Below are positions 24,854 to 32,864 of a DNA stretch of 35,859 nt, in pieces; the stretch's first letter is position 1, and every line of letters starts with the position of its first letter. The DNA comes from an uncultured Rhodospirillales bacterium (GTDB lineage: Bacteria > Pseudomonadota > Alphaproteobacteria > Acetobacterales > Acetobacteraceae). The position numbers and the translations under genes are program-made. The stretch is taken from NCBI GenBank assembly GCA_903928895.1, contig CAIYSR010000037.1:1-35859 (forward strand). Direction: 5' to 3'. Under the pieces are notes generated by a model. It did no database searches, was not told the origin of the DNA, and saw only the letters and a program-made list of their open reading frames with translations.

Positions 24854-25081
24854 ATGGGACGCGACTTCAGCTACATCGCGCGCAACTGCGAACGCGCGGT
24901 CGTCACCGCCTATCTGGATCAGCGCGCCCATGGCACGCCCGACCTGCCGGCGTTCCAGGCCTGCACCACGCTCTACCGCATCCATCACCCGGAAGCCTCC
25001 CTCAGCGAGGCCCGCCGGCTGGTGGCGGAGTGGGTCGACCACCACATCACCCGCGCACCCACCGGCAACGCCAACGGGTGA
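24854..25081 (+). CDS. Small conserved-looking hypothetical protein
   Basis: The 75-residue protein is not recognised. It reads MGRDFSYIARNCERAVVTAY, then DLPAFQACTTLYRIHHPEA and RRLVAEWVDHHI, a plausible small helical domain. No signal peptide is present. It starts 30 bases after the dehydrogenase stop on the same strand and may be co-transcribed with it. Its stop codon abuts the AT-rich hairpin repeat. Confidence 0.55.
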   Translation: MGRDFSYIARNCERAVVTAYLDQRAHGTPDLPAFQACTTLYRIHHPEASLSEARRLVAEWVDHHITRAPTGNANG

Positions 25082-25082
25082 A

Positions 25083-25112
25083 AGTTTTTGCTTCTTTTTC
25101 CAAAAAGAAGCC
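25083..25112. repeat. Half copy of the AT-rich hairpin repeat
   Basis: AAGTTTTTGCTTC leads into a hairpin at 25090-25111 with arms GCTTCTTTTT and AAAAAGAAGC around CC. Only the right half of the composite element is present. It directly follows the stop codon at 25079-25081 and may act as a terminator. Confidence 0.85.
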
Positions 25113-25172
25113 CTTCCTTCCTGCCCTTTCTCCCAACGCGGCCACGCCGCCGAATCCGCGAGCCCGCGCCCC

Positions 25173-26795
25173 ATGATCCGCCTCGACAACATCAGCAAGC
25201 AGAACGGCCACCAGCTCCTTTTCATCGAGGCCTCCGCCTCCCTGCTGCGTGGCGAGAAGGCCGGTCTCGTCGGCCCCAACGGCGCCGGCAAAACCACCCT
25301 TTTCCGCATGATCACAGGGCAGGAGGAGCCCGACGAGGGACTCGTGCTGGCCGATCGCGGCATCAGCATCGGCTTCTTCAGCCAGGATGTCGGCGAAATG
25401 TCCGGCCGCAGCGCGGTCGCCGAGGTGATGGATGGCGCCGGTGACGTCAGCACGGTGGCGTCCGAGCTGCGCGCGCTCGAGGCGGCGATGGCCGACCCCG
25501 CGCAGGCCGATGATCTCGATGCCATCATCGAGCGCTTCGGCGAGGTCCAGGGCCGCTTCGAGGCCCTCGGCGGCTATGCCCTGGAGGGCAAGGCGCGCGA
25601 GGTGCTGGACGGGCTGAGCTTCAGCCAGGAGATGATGGACGGCGATGTCGGCGCACTCTCCGGCGGCTGGAAAATGCGCGTCGCGCTCGCCCGCATCCTG
25701 CTCATGCGCCCCGACGTGATGCTGCTCGACGAGCCCAGCAACCATCTCGACCTCGAAAGCCTGATCTGGCTCGAACAGTTTCTCGCCGGCTACGACGGCG
25801 CCCTGCTGATGACCTCGCACGACCGCGAATTCATGAACCGCATCATCAACAAGGTCATCGAAATCGACGCCGGCGCGCTCACCTCCTACTCCGGCGACTA
25901 CGAATTCTACGAGCAGCAGCGCGCGCTCAACGAGAAGCAGCAGCAGGCCCAGTTCGAGCGCCAGCAGGCGATGCTGGCCAAGGAGATCAAGTTCATCGAG
26001 CGCTTCAAGGCCCGCGCCTCGCACGCCAGCCAGGTGCAGAGCCGGGTCAAGAAGCTCGACAAGATCGACCGCGTCGAGCCGCCCAAGCGGCGCCAGAGCG
26101 TGAGCTTCGACTTCCCGCCGGCGCCGCGCTCGGGCGAGGATGTGGTCAATCTGCGCAACGTGCACAAGCGCTACGGCAGCCGCGTCATCTATCAGGGGCT
26201 CGACCTGCTGGTCCGGCGCAAGGAGCGCTGCTGCGTGCTCGGCGTCAACGGCGCCGGCAAATCCACCCTGCTCAAACTGGTCACCGGCACCACCGAACCG
26301 GATGACGGCAGCGTCGCCCTCGGCGGCAGCGTCAAGATGGGCTACTTCGCGCAGCACGCGATGGAACTGCTCGACGGCGAACGCACCGTCTTCCAGGCGC
26401 TGGAAGACGCCCATCCCCGCGCCGGCCAGGGTGCGCTGCGCACCCTGGCCGGCTGCTTCGGCTTCACCGGCGACGATGTCGACAAGAAATGCCGGGTGCT
26501 CTCCGGCGGCGAAAAAGCGCGGCTGGTGATGGCGGTCATGCTGTTCGATCCGCCCAATTTCCTGGTGCTGGACGAACCCACCAACCATCTCGACATCGCC
26601 ACCAAGGAGATGCTGATCGGCGCCCTGTCACAATACGAGGGCACCATGCTGTTCGTCTCGCATGACCGCCACTTCCTCGCCGCCCTGTCCAACCGGGTGC
26701 TGGAACTCACTCCGGAAGGCATCCACCAGTACGGCGGCGGCTACACCGAATACGTCGCCCGCACCGGGCATGAGGCGCCGGGGTTGCATGTTTGA
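25173..26795 (+). CDS. ABC-F family ATP-binding protein (YbiT-like)
   Basis: The 540-residue protein has two ABC ATPase domains in one chain and no membrane segments, as in ABC-F ribosome-associated translation factors. Domain 1: Walker A GPNGAGKT (34-41), signature LSGGWKMRVALAR, Walker B LLDEPSNHLD. The linker around residues 240-300 is charged and helical (EKQQQAQFERQQAMLAKEIK). Domain 2: GVNGAGKST, LSGGEKARLVMAV, VLDEPTNHLD. Length and linker fit YbiT/Uup-type members. The likely role is rescue or regulation of stalled ribosomes (family knowledge). The start at 25173 begins the first ABC domain at its usual place. Confidence 0.92.
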   Translation: MIRLDNISKQNGHQLLFIEASASLLRGEKAGLVGPNGAGKTTLFRMITGQEEPDEGLVLADRGISIGFFSQDVGEMSGRSAVAEVMDGAGDVSTVASELRALEAAMADPAQADDLDAIIERFGEVQGRFEALGGYALEGKAREVLDGLSFSQEMMDGDVGALSGGWKMRVALARILLMRPDVMLLDEPSNHLDLESLIWLEQFLAGYDGALLMTSHDREFMNRIINKVIEIDAGALTSYSGDYEFYEQQRALNEKQQQAQFERQQAMLAKEIKFIERFKARASHASQVQSRVKKLDKIDRVEPPKRRQSVSFDFPPAPRSGEDVVNLRNVHKRYGSRVIYQGLDLLVRRKERCCVLGVNGAGKSTLLKLVTGTTEPDDGSVALGGSVKMGYFAQHAMELLDGERTVFQALEDAHPRAGQGALRTLAGCFGFTGDDVDKKCRVLSGGEKARLVMAVMLFDPPNFLVLDEPTNHLDIATKEMLIGALSQYEGTMLFVSHDRHFLAALSNRVLELTPEGIHQYGGGYTEYVARTGHEAPGLHV

Positions 26796-26810
26796 AGACA
26801 AGGCAAAGCA

Positions 26811-26930
26811 AGCGCTTCTTTTTTGAAAAAAAGAAGCAAAAAACTTTTTCCGTTGGCTTCATACTCTCCTCGGAGAGGGCACAGCCAAACGGATAGAAAG
26901 TTTTTGCTTCTTTTTTCAAAAAGAAGCGCT
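26811..26930. repeat. Composite AT-rich inverted repeat element
   Basis: The left hairpin, 26814-26837, is GCTTCTTTTTT-g-AAAAAAAGAAGC and the right hairpin, 26906-26927, is GCTTCTTTTTT-c-AAAAAGAAGC. The inner parts CCGTTGGCT and AGCCAAACGG are inverted, and CTCTCC-TC-GGAGAG forms the tip. The whole element folds into one long structured palindrome between the convergent ABC-F and RraA-family genes, and could terminate both. The central sequence differs from the elements at 5526 and 10887, though the arms are the same. Confidence 0.9.
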
Positions 26931-26934
26931 TTCT

Positions 26935-27654
26935 TCACCTACCCTTCGCCACCCGCCATGCCGCAAAATCAATGCGTGACTGTTCATCCGTCGGCGGATA
27001 GAGCCCCAGGATCGAGCGCCCCTCCATCACCTTCTCGCCGACGAAGTCCTCGAACGCCGTCATCTCCACTGCCTCGGCGGCGATCTCGTCGGCCATCGCC
27101 GCGGGGATCACAACCACGCCCTCGCGATCCCCGACCACGACGTCGCCCGGCCACACCGCGACATCGCCGCAGCCGATCGGCACATTGATGTCGAGCGCCT
27201 GATGCAGCGTCAGGTTGGTCGGCGCCGAGGGGCGGTTGTGGTAGGCCGGAAACGGCAGCTGCGCGATCTCGGGGCTGTCACGAAAGCCGCCATCGGTCAC
27301 CACCCCGGCGACGCCGCGCATCATCAGACGCGAAACCAGGATCGCGCCGGCCGACGCCGCCCGCGGGTTCTTGCGGCTGTCGATGACGAAAACCGCCCCG
27401 GGCGGACATTCCTCCACCGCCTTGCGCTGCGGATGCTCCCGGTCCTGGAACACGGCGAGCGTATTGAGGTCCTCGCGCGCGGGGATGTAGCGCAGGGTGA
27501 AGGCCGGGCCGACCATGTTGGGCAGGGCCGCGTTGAGCGGATGGACGTCCTGGATGAACTGGTTGCGCAGGCCGCGCTTGAACAGCGCGGTGCACAAGGT
27601 CGCGGTGCTGACGCCCATCAGCCGGGCGCGGGTGGTCTCGGAGAGGCCGCTCAT
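26935..27654 (-). CDS. RraA-family protein (HMG/CHA aldolase-like)
   Basis: The 239-residue protein belongs to the RraA/HMG-aldolase fold. Members are either regulators of ribonuclease E or class II aldolases and decarboxylases such as 4-hydroxy-4-methyl-2-oxoglutarate aldolase. Seen: LMGVSTATLCTALFKRG, GPAFTLRYIPAREDLN, GAILVSRLMMRGVAGVVTDGGFRD with the Arg-Asp motif, and GCGDVAVWPGDVVVGDREGVVVIP. The GGFRD pattern favours a metal-dependent aldolase or decarboxylase over an RNase E regulator. Its start overlaps the stop of the preceding Lin0512-like gene (ATGA). It is the last gene of an uptake operon, so it may act on the imported compound (inference). Confidence 0.87.
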   Translation of the reverse strand: MSGLSETTRARLMGVSTATLCTALFKRGLRNQFIQDVHPLNAALPNMVGPAFTLRYIPAREDLNTLAVFQDREHPQRKAVEECPPGAVFVIDSRKNPRAASAGAILVSRLMMRGVAGVVTDGGFRDSPEIAQLPFPAYHNRPSAPTNLTLHQALDINVPIGCGDVAVWPGDVVVGDREGVVVIPAAMADEIAAEAVEMTAFEDFVGEKVMEGRSILGLYPPTDEQSRIDFAAWRVAKGR

Positions 27655-28010
27655 GCAGGGTTCGCTGACGGCGGCAGGTCGAAGCTGACGATGATCGCGG
27701 CACTGGCGATGACGGCGAGATCGTGGCCTTCGTCGCTGGGCACGTCGAGGCCGCCTTTGACGACCTGGACCGTGATCTGCCCGTACGGCAGCGAGGCGCG
27801 GACGCGTTCGGCATCGACTTTCTCGGGGTGCTGGACGCCGATGGTGACCGCGACCTGCATCTGGTGGATGTCGAGCTTGAGGGCGCGGATGAAGGAGAGC
27901 GAGGAGTGGTGGAGCGCGTCCTGCACGGCGCGCAGCGCCGCTTTCGTGTAGTCGCCGCCGTGCAGGTCGTTGCCGGCGCCCATTTCGAGGATGATGCGTT
28001 TGCGGGCCAT
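27651..28010 (-). CDS. Lin0512-family protein, copy A
   Basis: The 119-residue protein matches the small Lin0512 family of unknown function: KRIILEMGAGNDLHGGDYTK, DALHHSSLSF, TIGVQHPEKVD, GQITVQVVKGGLDVP. Copy B lies four bases upstream. By eye about 54 of 112 aligned residues are identical between the two, so they arose by duplication and may form a heteromer. It overlaps the RraA-family gene by four bases. No catalytic role can be stated, but the conserved His, Asp and Gly motifs and the metabolic operon suggest an enzyme subunit. Confidence 0.8.
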   Translation of the reverse strand: MARKRIILEMGAGNDLHGGDYTKAALRAVQDALHHSSLSFIRALKLDIHQMQVAVTIGVQHPEKVDAERVRASLPYGQITVQVVKGGLDVPSDEGHDLAVIASAAIIVSFDLPPSANPA

Positions 28011-28014
28011 GGGA

Positions 28015-28359
28015 CTACTCCGCGACGTCGAGCCGCACGATGGCGGCGGCGTGGGCGAGGATGGTGGCGCCGGTGCCGGCCTCGTTGGGGATTTCGAGAC
28101 CGCCTTGTACGCAGGTGACGGTGCCGCGCCCGTGGGGCAGGATTTTCAGCACCTCGGCATGGTCGACGCGCTCGGGGTGGGGGGTGCCGATGGTGATATC
28201 GACATGCATGGAATCGATGTCGACGCCGAGCGCGCTCGTGATGGTCAGCGAATTGTGCCACAGCGCATCGCGGAGCGCGCGGACGGCGGCTTTGGTGTCA
28301 TCCTGGCCACGGATGTCGGTTCCCATGCCAATTTCGAGGACCATGCGTTTGAGGGGCAT
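28015..28359 (-). CDS. Lin0512-family protein, copy B
   Basis: The 114-residue paralog of the next gene carries KRMVLEIGMGTDIRGQDDTK, DALWHNSLTI, TIGTPHPERVD and GTVTCVQGGLEIP. I start it at 28359, where homology to copy A begins; a longer frame reaches back into the permease gene. It lies 14 bases after the permease stop and four bases before copy A, within one operon. The function of the family is not known to me. Confidence 0.8.
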   Translation of the reverse strand: MPLKRMVLEIGMGTDIRGQDDTKAAVRALRDALWHNSLTITSALGVDIDSMHVDITIGTPHPERVDHAEVLKILPHGRGTVTCVQGGLEIPNEAGTGATILAHAAAIVRLDVAE

Positions 28360-28373
28360 CGAGGGGGCTCCGA

Positions 28374-29228
28374 TCAGGTGCGTTGGCGGGGGTCGAGGAT
28401 ATCGCGCAGGGCGTCGCCGAGCATGTTGGTGCCGAAGACGGCGAGGCTGATGGCGAGGCCGGGGAAGATCACGAGCCATGGGGCGGTGCGCATGTATTCG
28501 GCGGCCGAGTCCGAGAGCATGCGGCCCCAGCTCGGGTAGGGTTCGGGGACGCCGAGGCCGAGGAAGGAGAGCGAGGCTTCGGTGAGGATGGTGGAGCCGA
28601 GTTGCGCGGTTGAGATCACGATCAGCGGGGCCAGGGTGTTGGGCAGGATGTGGCGGATCGCGATGCGCCAGCGCGTCATGCCGGTGGCTTCGGCGGCCTC
28701 GACGAAGGCGAGTTCGCGCAACCCCAACGTGTTGGCGCGGATGACGCGGGAGACATAGGGGATCAGCGGGATCGAAATCGCCAGGATGGTGTTGGGCAGC
28801 GAGGGGCCGAGGGCGGCCGACATCACGAGGGCCAGGACCAGGACCGGCAGGGCTTGCAGGATATCGGTCAGGCGCTGGACCACGAGATCGAACCAGCCGC
28901 CGATGAAGCCCGAGGCGATGCCGATGATGACGCCGAAGACGCCGCCGATGAGCGTGGAGAAAATGCCGACGGCGAGCGAGATGCGGGCGCCGTGGAGGAT
29001 GCGGCTGAGGATGTCGCGGCCCATCACGTCGGCGCCGAAGAGATGCAGGCCGCCGGGGCGGGCCAGCGAGAGGGCGGGATTGGTGGTCAGCGGAGAGAAC
29101 GGGGAGATTGCGTCGGCGAGGAGGGCGGCGGCGACGAAGAGCGTCATGATGACGGCGCCGGCGGCGCCGAGCGGGTATTTGCGGGCGAGGCGGCTCAGGA
29201 CCGCGAGGCGTTTGAAGAGGTGCAGCAT
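28374..29228 (-). CDS. ABC transporter permease, DppC type
   Basis: The 284-residue inner-membrane permease of the dipeptide/oligopeptide/nickel class has an N-terminal membrane helix (GAVIMTLFVAAALLADAI), then HLFGADVMGRDILSRILHGARISL, typical of DppC. Five further helices follow, and the EAA-type loop EAAEATGMTRWRIAIRHILPN contacts the ATPase. It ends DPRQRT. It lies two bases after the DppB-type gene and pairs with it. The ATPase that must power it is not in this operon. Confidence 0.93.
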   Translation of the reverse strand: MLHLFKRLAVLSRLARKYPLGAAGAVIMTLFVAAALLADAISPFSPLTTNPALSLARPGGLHLFGADVMGRDILSRILHGARISLAVGIFSTLIGGVFGVIIGIASGFIGGWFDLVVQRLTDILQALPVLVLALVMSAALGPSLPNTILAISIPLIPYVSRVIRANTLGLRELAFVEAAEATGMTRWRIAIRHILPNTLAPLIVISTAQLGSTILTEASLSFLGLGVPEPYPSWGRMLSDSAAEYMRTAPWLVIFPGLAISLAVFGTNMLGDALRDILDPRQRT

Positions 29229-29230
29229 GG

Positions 29231-30178
29231 TCAGCCGCCGACGCGGATGCGGGGGTCGAGAGCGGCGTAGAGCAGGTCGACGGTGAAGTTGATGGTGACG
29301 ACGAGGAAGGCGATCAGCATCACCAGGTTCTGCACGATCGGATAGTCGCGGTTGCGGATGCTTTCGACCAGGAAGCGGGCGAGGCCGGGGATATTGAAGA
29401 CGGTCTCGGTGACGATGAGGCCGCCGGCGAGGAAGGCGGCTTCCATGCCGATGACGGTGACGACCGGAAGCATCGCGTTGCGCAGCGCGTGGCGGTAGTT
29501 GACCGCGCGCGGCCAGGCGCCCTTGGCGTGGGCGGTGCGGATATAGTCCTGGCGCAGGACTTCGAGCATGGCCGAGCGGGTCAGGCGCATGATCAGGGCG
29601 GAGGAGCGGAAGCCGACGGTGGCGGCAGGGACGAGGACGAGGAGGACGGCTTCGCCGAGGCCGCGGGGGGACTGGGTGTAGATCGGCATGGTGCCGAACA
29701 GGGCGACGAAGCCCATCAGCACGAGCAGGCCGAGCCAGAACGAGGGGACGGAGAGGCCGCTGAGGCTCATGACGCGCAGGAGGTAGTCGAGCGCGGTGTT
29801 CTGGCGCACGGCGCTGATGACGCCGAGCGGGATGCCGATGGCCATGGCGAAGAGCAGCGCGGTGCCGGCGAGGCGGGCGGAGACCGGGATGCGGGGGGCG
29901 ATTTCGTCCCAGGCGGATTTTTCGGAGACGTAGGAGAAGCCGAGGTCGCCGTGCAGCAGGCCGCCGATCCAGGTGGCGTACTGCACGGGGAGGGAGCGGT
30001 CGAGGCCGAGTTCGGCCTCGATGCGCGCCTTGTCCGCCGGGTTCACCATGCCGGCGCTGTCGAACAGGATATCGACGATGTTGCCGGGCACCAGGCGGAG
30101 CATCACGAAGATGATCACCGAGATGCCGAACAGGGTCAGCAGCATCAGGCCGAAACGGCGGACGAGGTAGGCGCCCAT
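29231..30178 (-). CDS. ABC transporter permease, DppB type
   Basis: The 315-residue permease starts MGAYLVRRFGLMLLTLFGIS, the classic DppB N-terminal helix, followed by RLVPGNIVDIL and the periplasmic segment GLDRSLPVQYATWIGGLLHGDLGFSY. Core helices follow, with RQDYIRTAHAKGAWPRAVNYRHALRN holding the EAA loop. A longer in-frame start exists upstream but would overlap the binding-protein gene. The start at 30178 leaves a seven-base gap after that gene. It forms the membrane pore together with the DppC-type partner. Confidence 0.93.
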   Translation of the reverse strand: MGAYLVRRFGLMLLTLFGISVIIFVMLRLVPGNIVDILFDSAGMVNPADKARIEAELGLDRSLPVQYATWIGGLLHGDLGFSYVSEKSAWDEIAPRIPVSARLAGTALLFAMAIGIPLGVISAVRQNTALDYLLRVMSLSGLSVPSFWLGLLVLMGFVALFGTMPIYTQSPRGLGEAVLLVLVPAATVGFRSSALIMRLTRSAMLEVLRQDYIRTAHAKGAWPRAVNYRHALRNAMLPVVTVIGMEAAFLAGGLIVTETVFNIPGLARFLVESIRNRDYPIVQNLVMLIAFLVVTINFTVDLLYAALDPRIRVGG

Positions 30179-30185
30179 GGGGGGA

Positions 30186-31775
30186 TCAGCGATCCAGCCA
30201 GAGTTCGTCGAAGCGGTAGCCGTTGTAGACCGAGTTGACCATCTGGGTGTAGCCCTTGAGCGCCGGGCCGGTGCAGGTCGCCTTGCGGTCATGCAGGATG
30301 ATCGGGCGCGCGATGTCGTTCTGCAGCTGGCGGTCGATCTCCCACACCATCGCCTTGCGCTTGGCCGGATCGGTCTCCTGGGACTGGGCGTCGAACGCTT
30401 TTTCCAGGTCCTTGTTGCAGTAGCCCGTCACGTTGCGCTCCGAGCCGCAGGAATAGTTCTCGTAGAATGCCTGGTCGGGATCGTCGACGGCGTTGCCGGT
30501 CAGGTTGAGGCCGGCCGCGTAGTCCTTGCGCGCGAGCTTGGCGAACCAGACCGAGGTCTCGACCACGTCGAGCTCGCCCTCGATGAAGATCTCCTTGAGG
30601 TGATCGATCAGGATCACCGCGGGGTCCCGGTAGGTCGCGATGTTGCGGGTGCTGATTTTGACCTTCAGCATCTTGTTCGGCCCGTAGCCGAGGCCCTCCA
30701 TGATTTTGCGCGCCTGCGCCCGGTTGGCGGCGATATCGGGGCCGTAGCCGGTCATCGTCGCCAGCATCTCCTTGGACATGCCCCACACCCCTTCCGGCCC
30801 CGGCAGCATCGTGCCGCCGATATCGGCCTCGCCCTCGGAGAGGATGGCGACGAAGGCTTTGCGGTCGATCGTCAGCGCCATGGCGCGGCGGACATCGGCG
30901 TTGTCGAACGGCGGCTTGTCGCGGTTGACGATGAGGTTGGTCGAGACGTTGAGCGGCGCCGTGACGCATTGCGCGGCCGGGGCCTGGGCGTGGACGTCGC
31001 GCAGGATCGGCGGCGTGATTTCGAGCGGGAAGGTCATGTCGAACTTGCCGGCGATGAAGCCGAGCACGGCGGTCGAGCGATTCGTGACGATGGTATATTC
31101 GATCCCGTCGAGAAAAGGCCGGCCCGGTTTCCAGTAGTCGGGATTGCGGGCGAGCGTGATCGATTCGTTCTGTTTGAACGAGACAAATTTGAACGGCCCG
31201 GTGCCGATCGGCGCCGTGCGCTGGACCTGGGCCGAGGCATGGCAGGGATAGACCGGCGAGTAGCCCGAGGCGAGCAGCGCGAGCAGTGCGGGTTGCGGCC
31301 GTTCGAGATGGAAGGTGACTTCGTTGTCGCCCTGCACGGTGATGTCGCGGACGTTGCTGTACCAGGCCTTGCGCGGATTTTTGCGGAACTTGTCCGGCGT
31401 CAGGTCGCGCACCTTGTCGAAGGTGCATTTGACATCGTTGGCGGTGAACGGCTTGCCGTCATGCCACTTCACGCCGGCGCGGGTCTTGAAGGTGAGGTCC
31501 TTGTTGTCGGCGCTCCAGGACCAGGAGGTCGCGAGTTCGGGGACGATGGAGTCCATCGAATTCTGGGCCACGTCCTGCTTGTAGAGCACCAGGTTGCTGA
31601 ACACGCCCATGAAGGGAAAGTTGGTCGAATAGGTCGCCTCCTCATGGATCGAGGCGCTGCCGGGGCTGTCGCGCTGCCAGGCGCGCATGATGCCACCTGA
31701 CTTCGGCGTTTGGGCGACGGCGGCGGAGGTGACGAGGAGGGTGGCGGCGAGAGACAGCGTGGCCCAGCGTGACAT
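30186..31775 (-). CDS. ABC transporter substrate-binding protein, family 5
   Basis: The 529-residue periplasmic protein has a Sec signal peptide (LSLAATLLVTSAAVAQ) and family 5 features: SIVPELATSWSWSADNKDLTF, RAGVKWHDGKPFTANDVK, GTGPFKFVSFKQNESITLARNPDYW, and NLTGNAVDDPDQAFYENYSCG near the C-terminus. It is the first gene of the operon, with two permeases, two Lin0512-like proteins and an RraA-family protein behind it. The ligand is unknown; family members bind peptides, opines, glycosides or metals. The 140 bases between its start and the frameshifted gene at 31917-32491 should hold its promoter, but I could not fix one. Confidence 0.93.
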   Translation of the reverse strand: MSRWATLSLAATLLVTSAAVAQTPKSGGIMRAWQRDSPGSASIHEEATYSTNFPFMGVFSNLVLYKQDVAQNSMDSIVPELATSWSWSADNKDLTFKTRAGVKWHDGKPFTANDVKCTFDKVRDLTPDKFRKNPRKAWYSNVRDITVQGDNEVTFHLERPQPALLALLASGYSPVYPCHASAQVQRTAPIGTGPFKFVSFKQNESITLARNPDYWKPGRPFLDGIEYTIVTNRSTAVLGFIAGKFDMTFPLEITPPILRDVHAQAPAAQCVTAPLNVSTNLIVNRDKPPFDNADVRRAMALTIDRKAFVAILSEGEADIGGTMLPGPEGVWGMSKEMLATMTGYGPDIAANRAQARKIMEGLGYGPNKMLKVKISTRNIATYRDPAVILIDHLKEIFIEGELDVVETSVWFAKLARKDYAAGLNLTGNAVDDPDQAFYENYSCGSERNVTGYCNKDLEKAFDAQSQETDPAKRKAMVWEIDRQLQNDIARPIILHDRKATCTGPALKGYTQMVNSVYNGYRFDELWLDR

Positions 31776-31916
31776 CGAGCGTTCCTCCGTGTTTTGTGCG
31801 CGGCTTGCGCCGTCGCTTCACGGAGGGCTTAACACGATGGCGGGAGGGGCGCCAAGGAAGATGGTCTGGGTTAATTTCGTTATTGCAACAATATGGGCGT
31901 GCGTCGACGGTGGGGG

Positions 31917-32491
31917 TTAGCGGGCTTTTGAAAAGATGGGGTGGCGGAGGCTGAAGGGCGAATGTTGCGCCCGCACCGGTGGCGATGCGGGCGGGGGATA
32001 GGGGGTTGCCGCGGGTTTGGCGGGTTTCGGGGCGGGCGGTGGCGGGTCGCCGGGCATCTGGATGCCGAGGGATCTGGCCAGCGGGCGGAGGATTCTGCCG
32101 GCGCGGGGGACTTCGGCGAGGAAGGCGACGCATTCGGGGGAGGCGAGGAAGTGCTGGAGCTGGCTGGCGTGGCCGCGAAAATTGTAGTGGTCGACGTTGC
32201 GGATGAGCCAGGCGCGGCTGGTGGGGAGGCGGGGGGTGGTGCCGGTGCGGGCGGGCGACGGGCGCAGAGCGCCCGCGCCGGGTCGGGTCGGACTGGGCGG
32301 TGGCGCTGCTTGGGCAGGGTGTTGTTCTGCCAGTTCGCGACGAGTTTTTCGAAGCGGGCCAAGGTGCGGTTGAGGTGGAGGTAGATGCGGGTGAGGATGG
32401 GTTCGCGGTGGCGTTCCTTGGTCAAGACGATGCCGATGACGGCCTGGAGGCCTTTGAGGATGGTTCGGAACGGGGTGGCGAGCGTGTTCAT
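31917..32491 (-). pseudogene. Frameshifted hypothetical gene
   Basis: The first ~65 residues from the ATG at 32491 look like a real protein: LKGLQAVIGIVLTKERHREP, ILTRIYLHLNRTLARFEKLV, NWQNNTLPKQ. In that frame the rest becomes Pro/Ser/Ala-rich nonsense. In another frame, from about 32312 to a TAA at 31917-31919, sensible sequence appears: LPTSRAWLIRNVDHYNF, HASQLQHFLASPECVAFL, AGRILRPLARSLGIQMP. The frames join if one base was lost around 32305-32330. The two parts together resemble a hypothetical protein type I associate with Acetobacteraceae (recollection, unverified). It is either a recent pseudogene, a sequencing error or, less likely, programmed frameshifting. A near-consensus promoter lies immediately upstream. 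Confidence 0.75.
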
Positions 32492-32500
32492 TCTAGTGAA

Positions 32501-32529
32501 TTTATATAACTAACCTTTCGGTGCGTCAA
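32501..32529 (-). promoter_or_regulatory. Near-consensus promoter of the frameshifted gene
   Basis: On the minus strand TTGACG (32529-32524), a 17-base spacer, and TATAAA (32506-32501) form one of the best sigma-70-type promoters in the window. The -10 box ends only nine bases before the ATG at 32491, so the transcript would have almost no leader. There is no ribosome binding site. Confidence 0.65.
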
Positions 32530-32555
32530 GGGAGAAATTGAGGGGGTGGCGGGGT

Positions 32556-32581
32556 GATGGGTGGCGCTTCGCTTACCCATC
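32556..32581. terminator. Hairpin GATGGGT...ACCCATC
   Basis: GATGGGT (32556-32562) pairs with ACCCATC (32575-32581) around GGCGCTTCGCTT, which itself can form GCG/CGC pairs. It has no T-run. It lies downstream of the DUF2783 gene and upstream of the frameshifted gene, and may be a short palindromic repeat or terminator. Confidence 0.45.
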
Positions 32582-32621
32582 CTACGGCGGTGGAGTGGGG
32601 GTAAGCCGCTGAAGGGATGAA

Positions 32622-32652
32622 GTTTCTTGGTTCTTTTTTTCAAAAAAGAACG
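32622..32652. repeat. Variant half copy of the AT-rich hairpin repeat
   Basis: GTTCTTTTTTT (32630-32640), C, and AAAAAAGAAC (32642-32651) form a hairpin like the others, but with GTTC arms in place of GCTTC. It is followed by GCGCTTGCTTGG. It sits just after the DUF2783 stop codon on the minus strand and likely terminates that operon. Confidence 0.8.
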
Positions 32653-32663
32653 CGCTTGCTTGG

Positions 32664-32861
32664 CTACGCCTCGACGGACGCGGCGGCGGCGGCGAGGGCT
32701 TGGCGGAGGATTTCGGGGTCGCCGATGTGGTTGGCGAGGAGGAGGACGAGGGCGGCGTCGAAGCTTGCGTGGAGGTCCGGGGCGAGGCGCCGGTGGGCGG
32801 CGACGAGGAGGCGGTAGGCGGTGTCGGGGTCGGGGAGGTTGTTTTCGGTGCGCAGTGTCAT
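32664..32861 (-). CDS. DUF2783 family protein
   Basis: The 65-residue protein carries the family pattern: NLPDPDTAYRLLVAAHRRL near the start, then LVLLLANHIGDPEIL. DUF2783 genes commonly follow FAD-dependent aromatic monooxygenase genes, and here the gene begins three bases after such a gene. It is probably a small accessory protein of that enzyme; its role is not known. No signal peptide is seen. Confidence 0.85.
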   Translation of the reverse strand: MTLRTENNLPDPDTAYRLLVAAHRRLAPDLHASFDAALVLLLANHIGDPEILRQALAAAAASVEA

Positions 32862-32864
32862 GGT

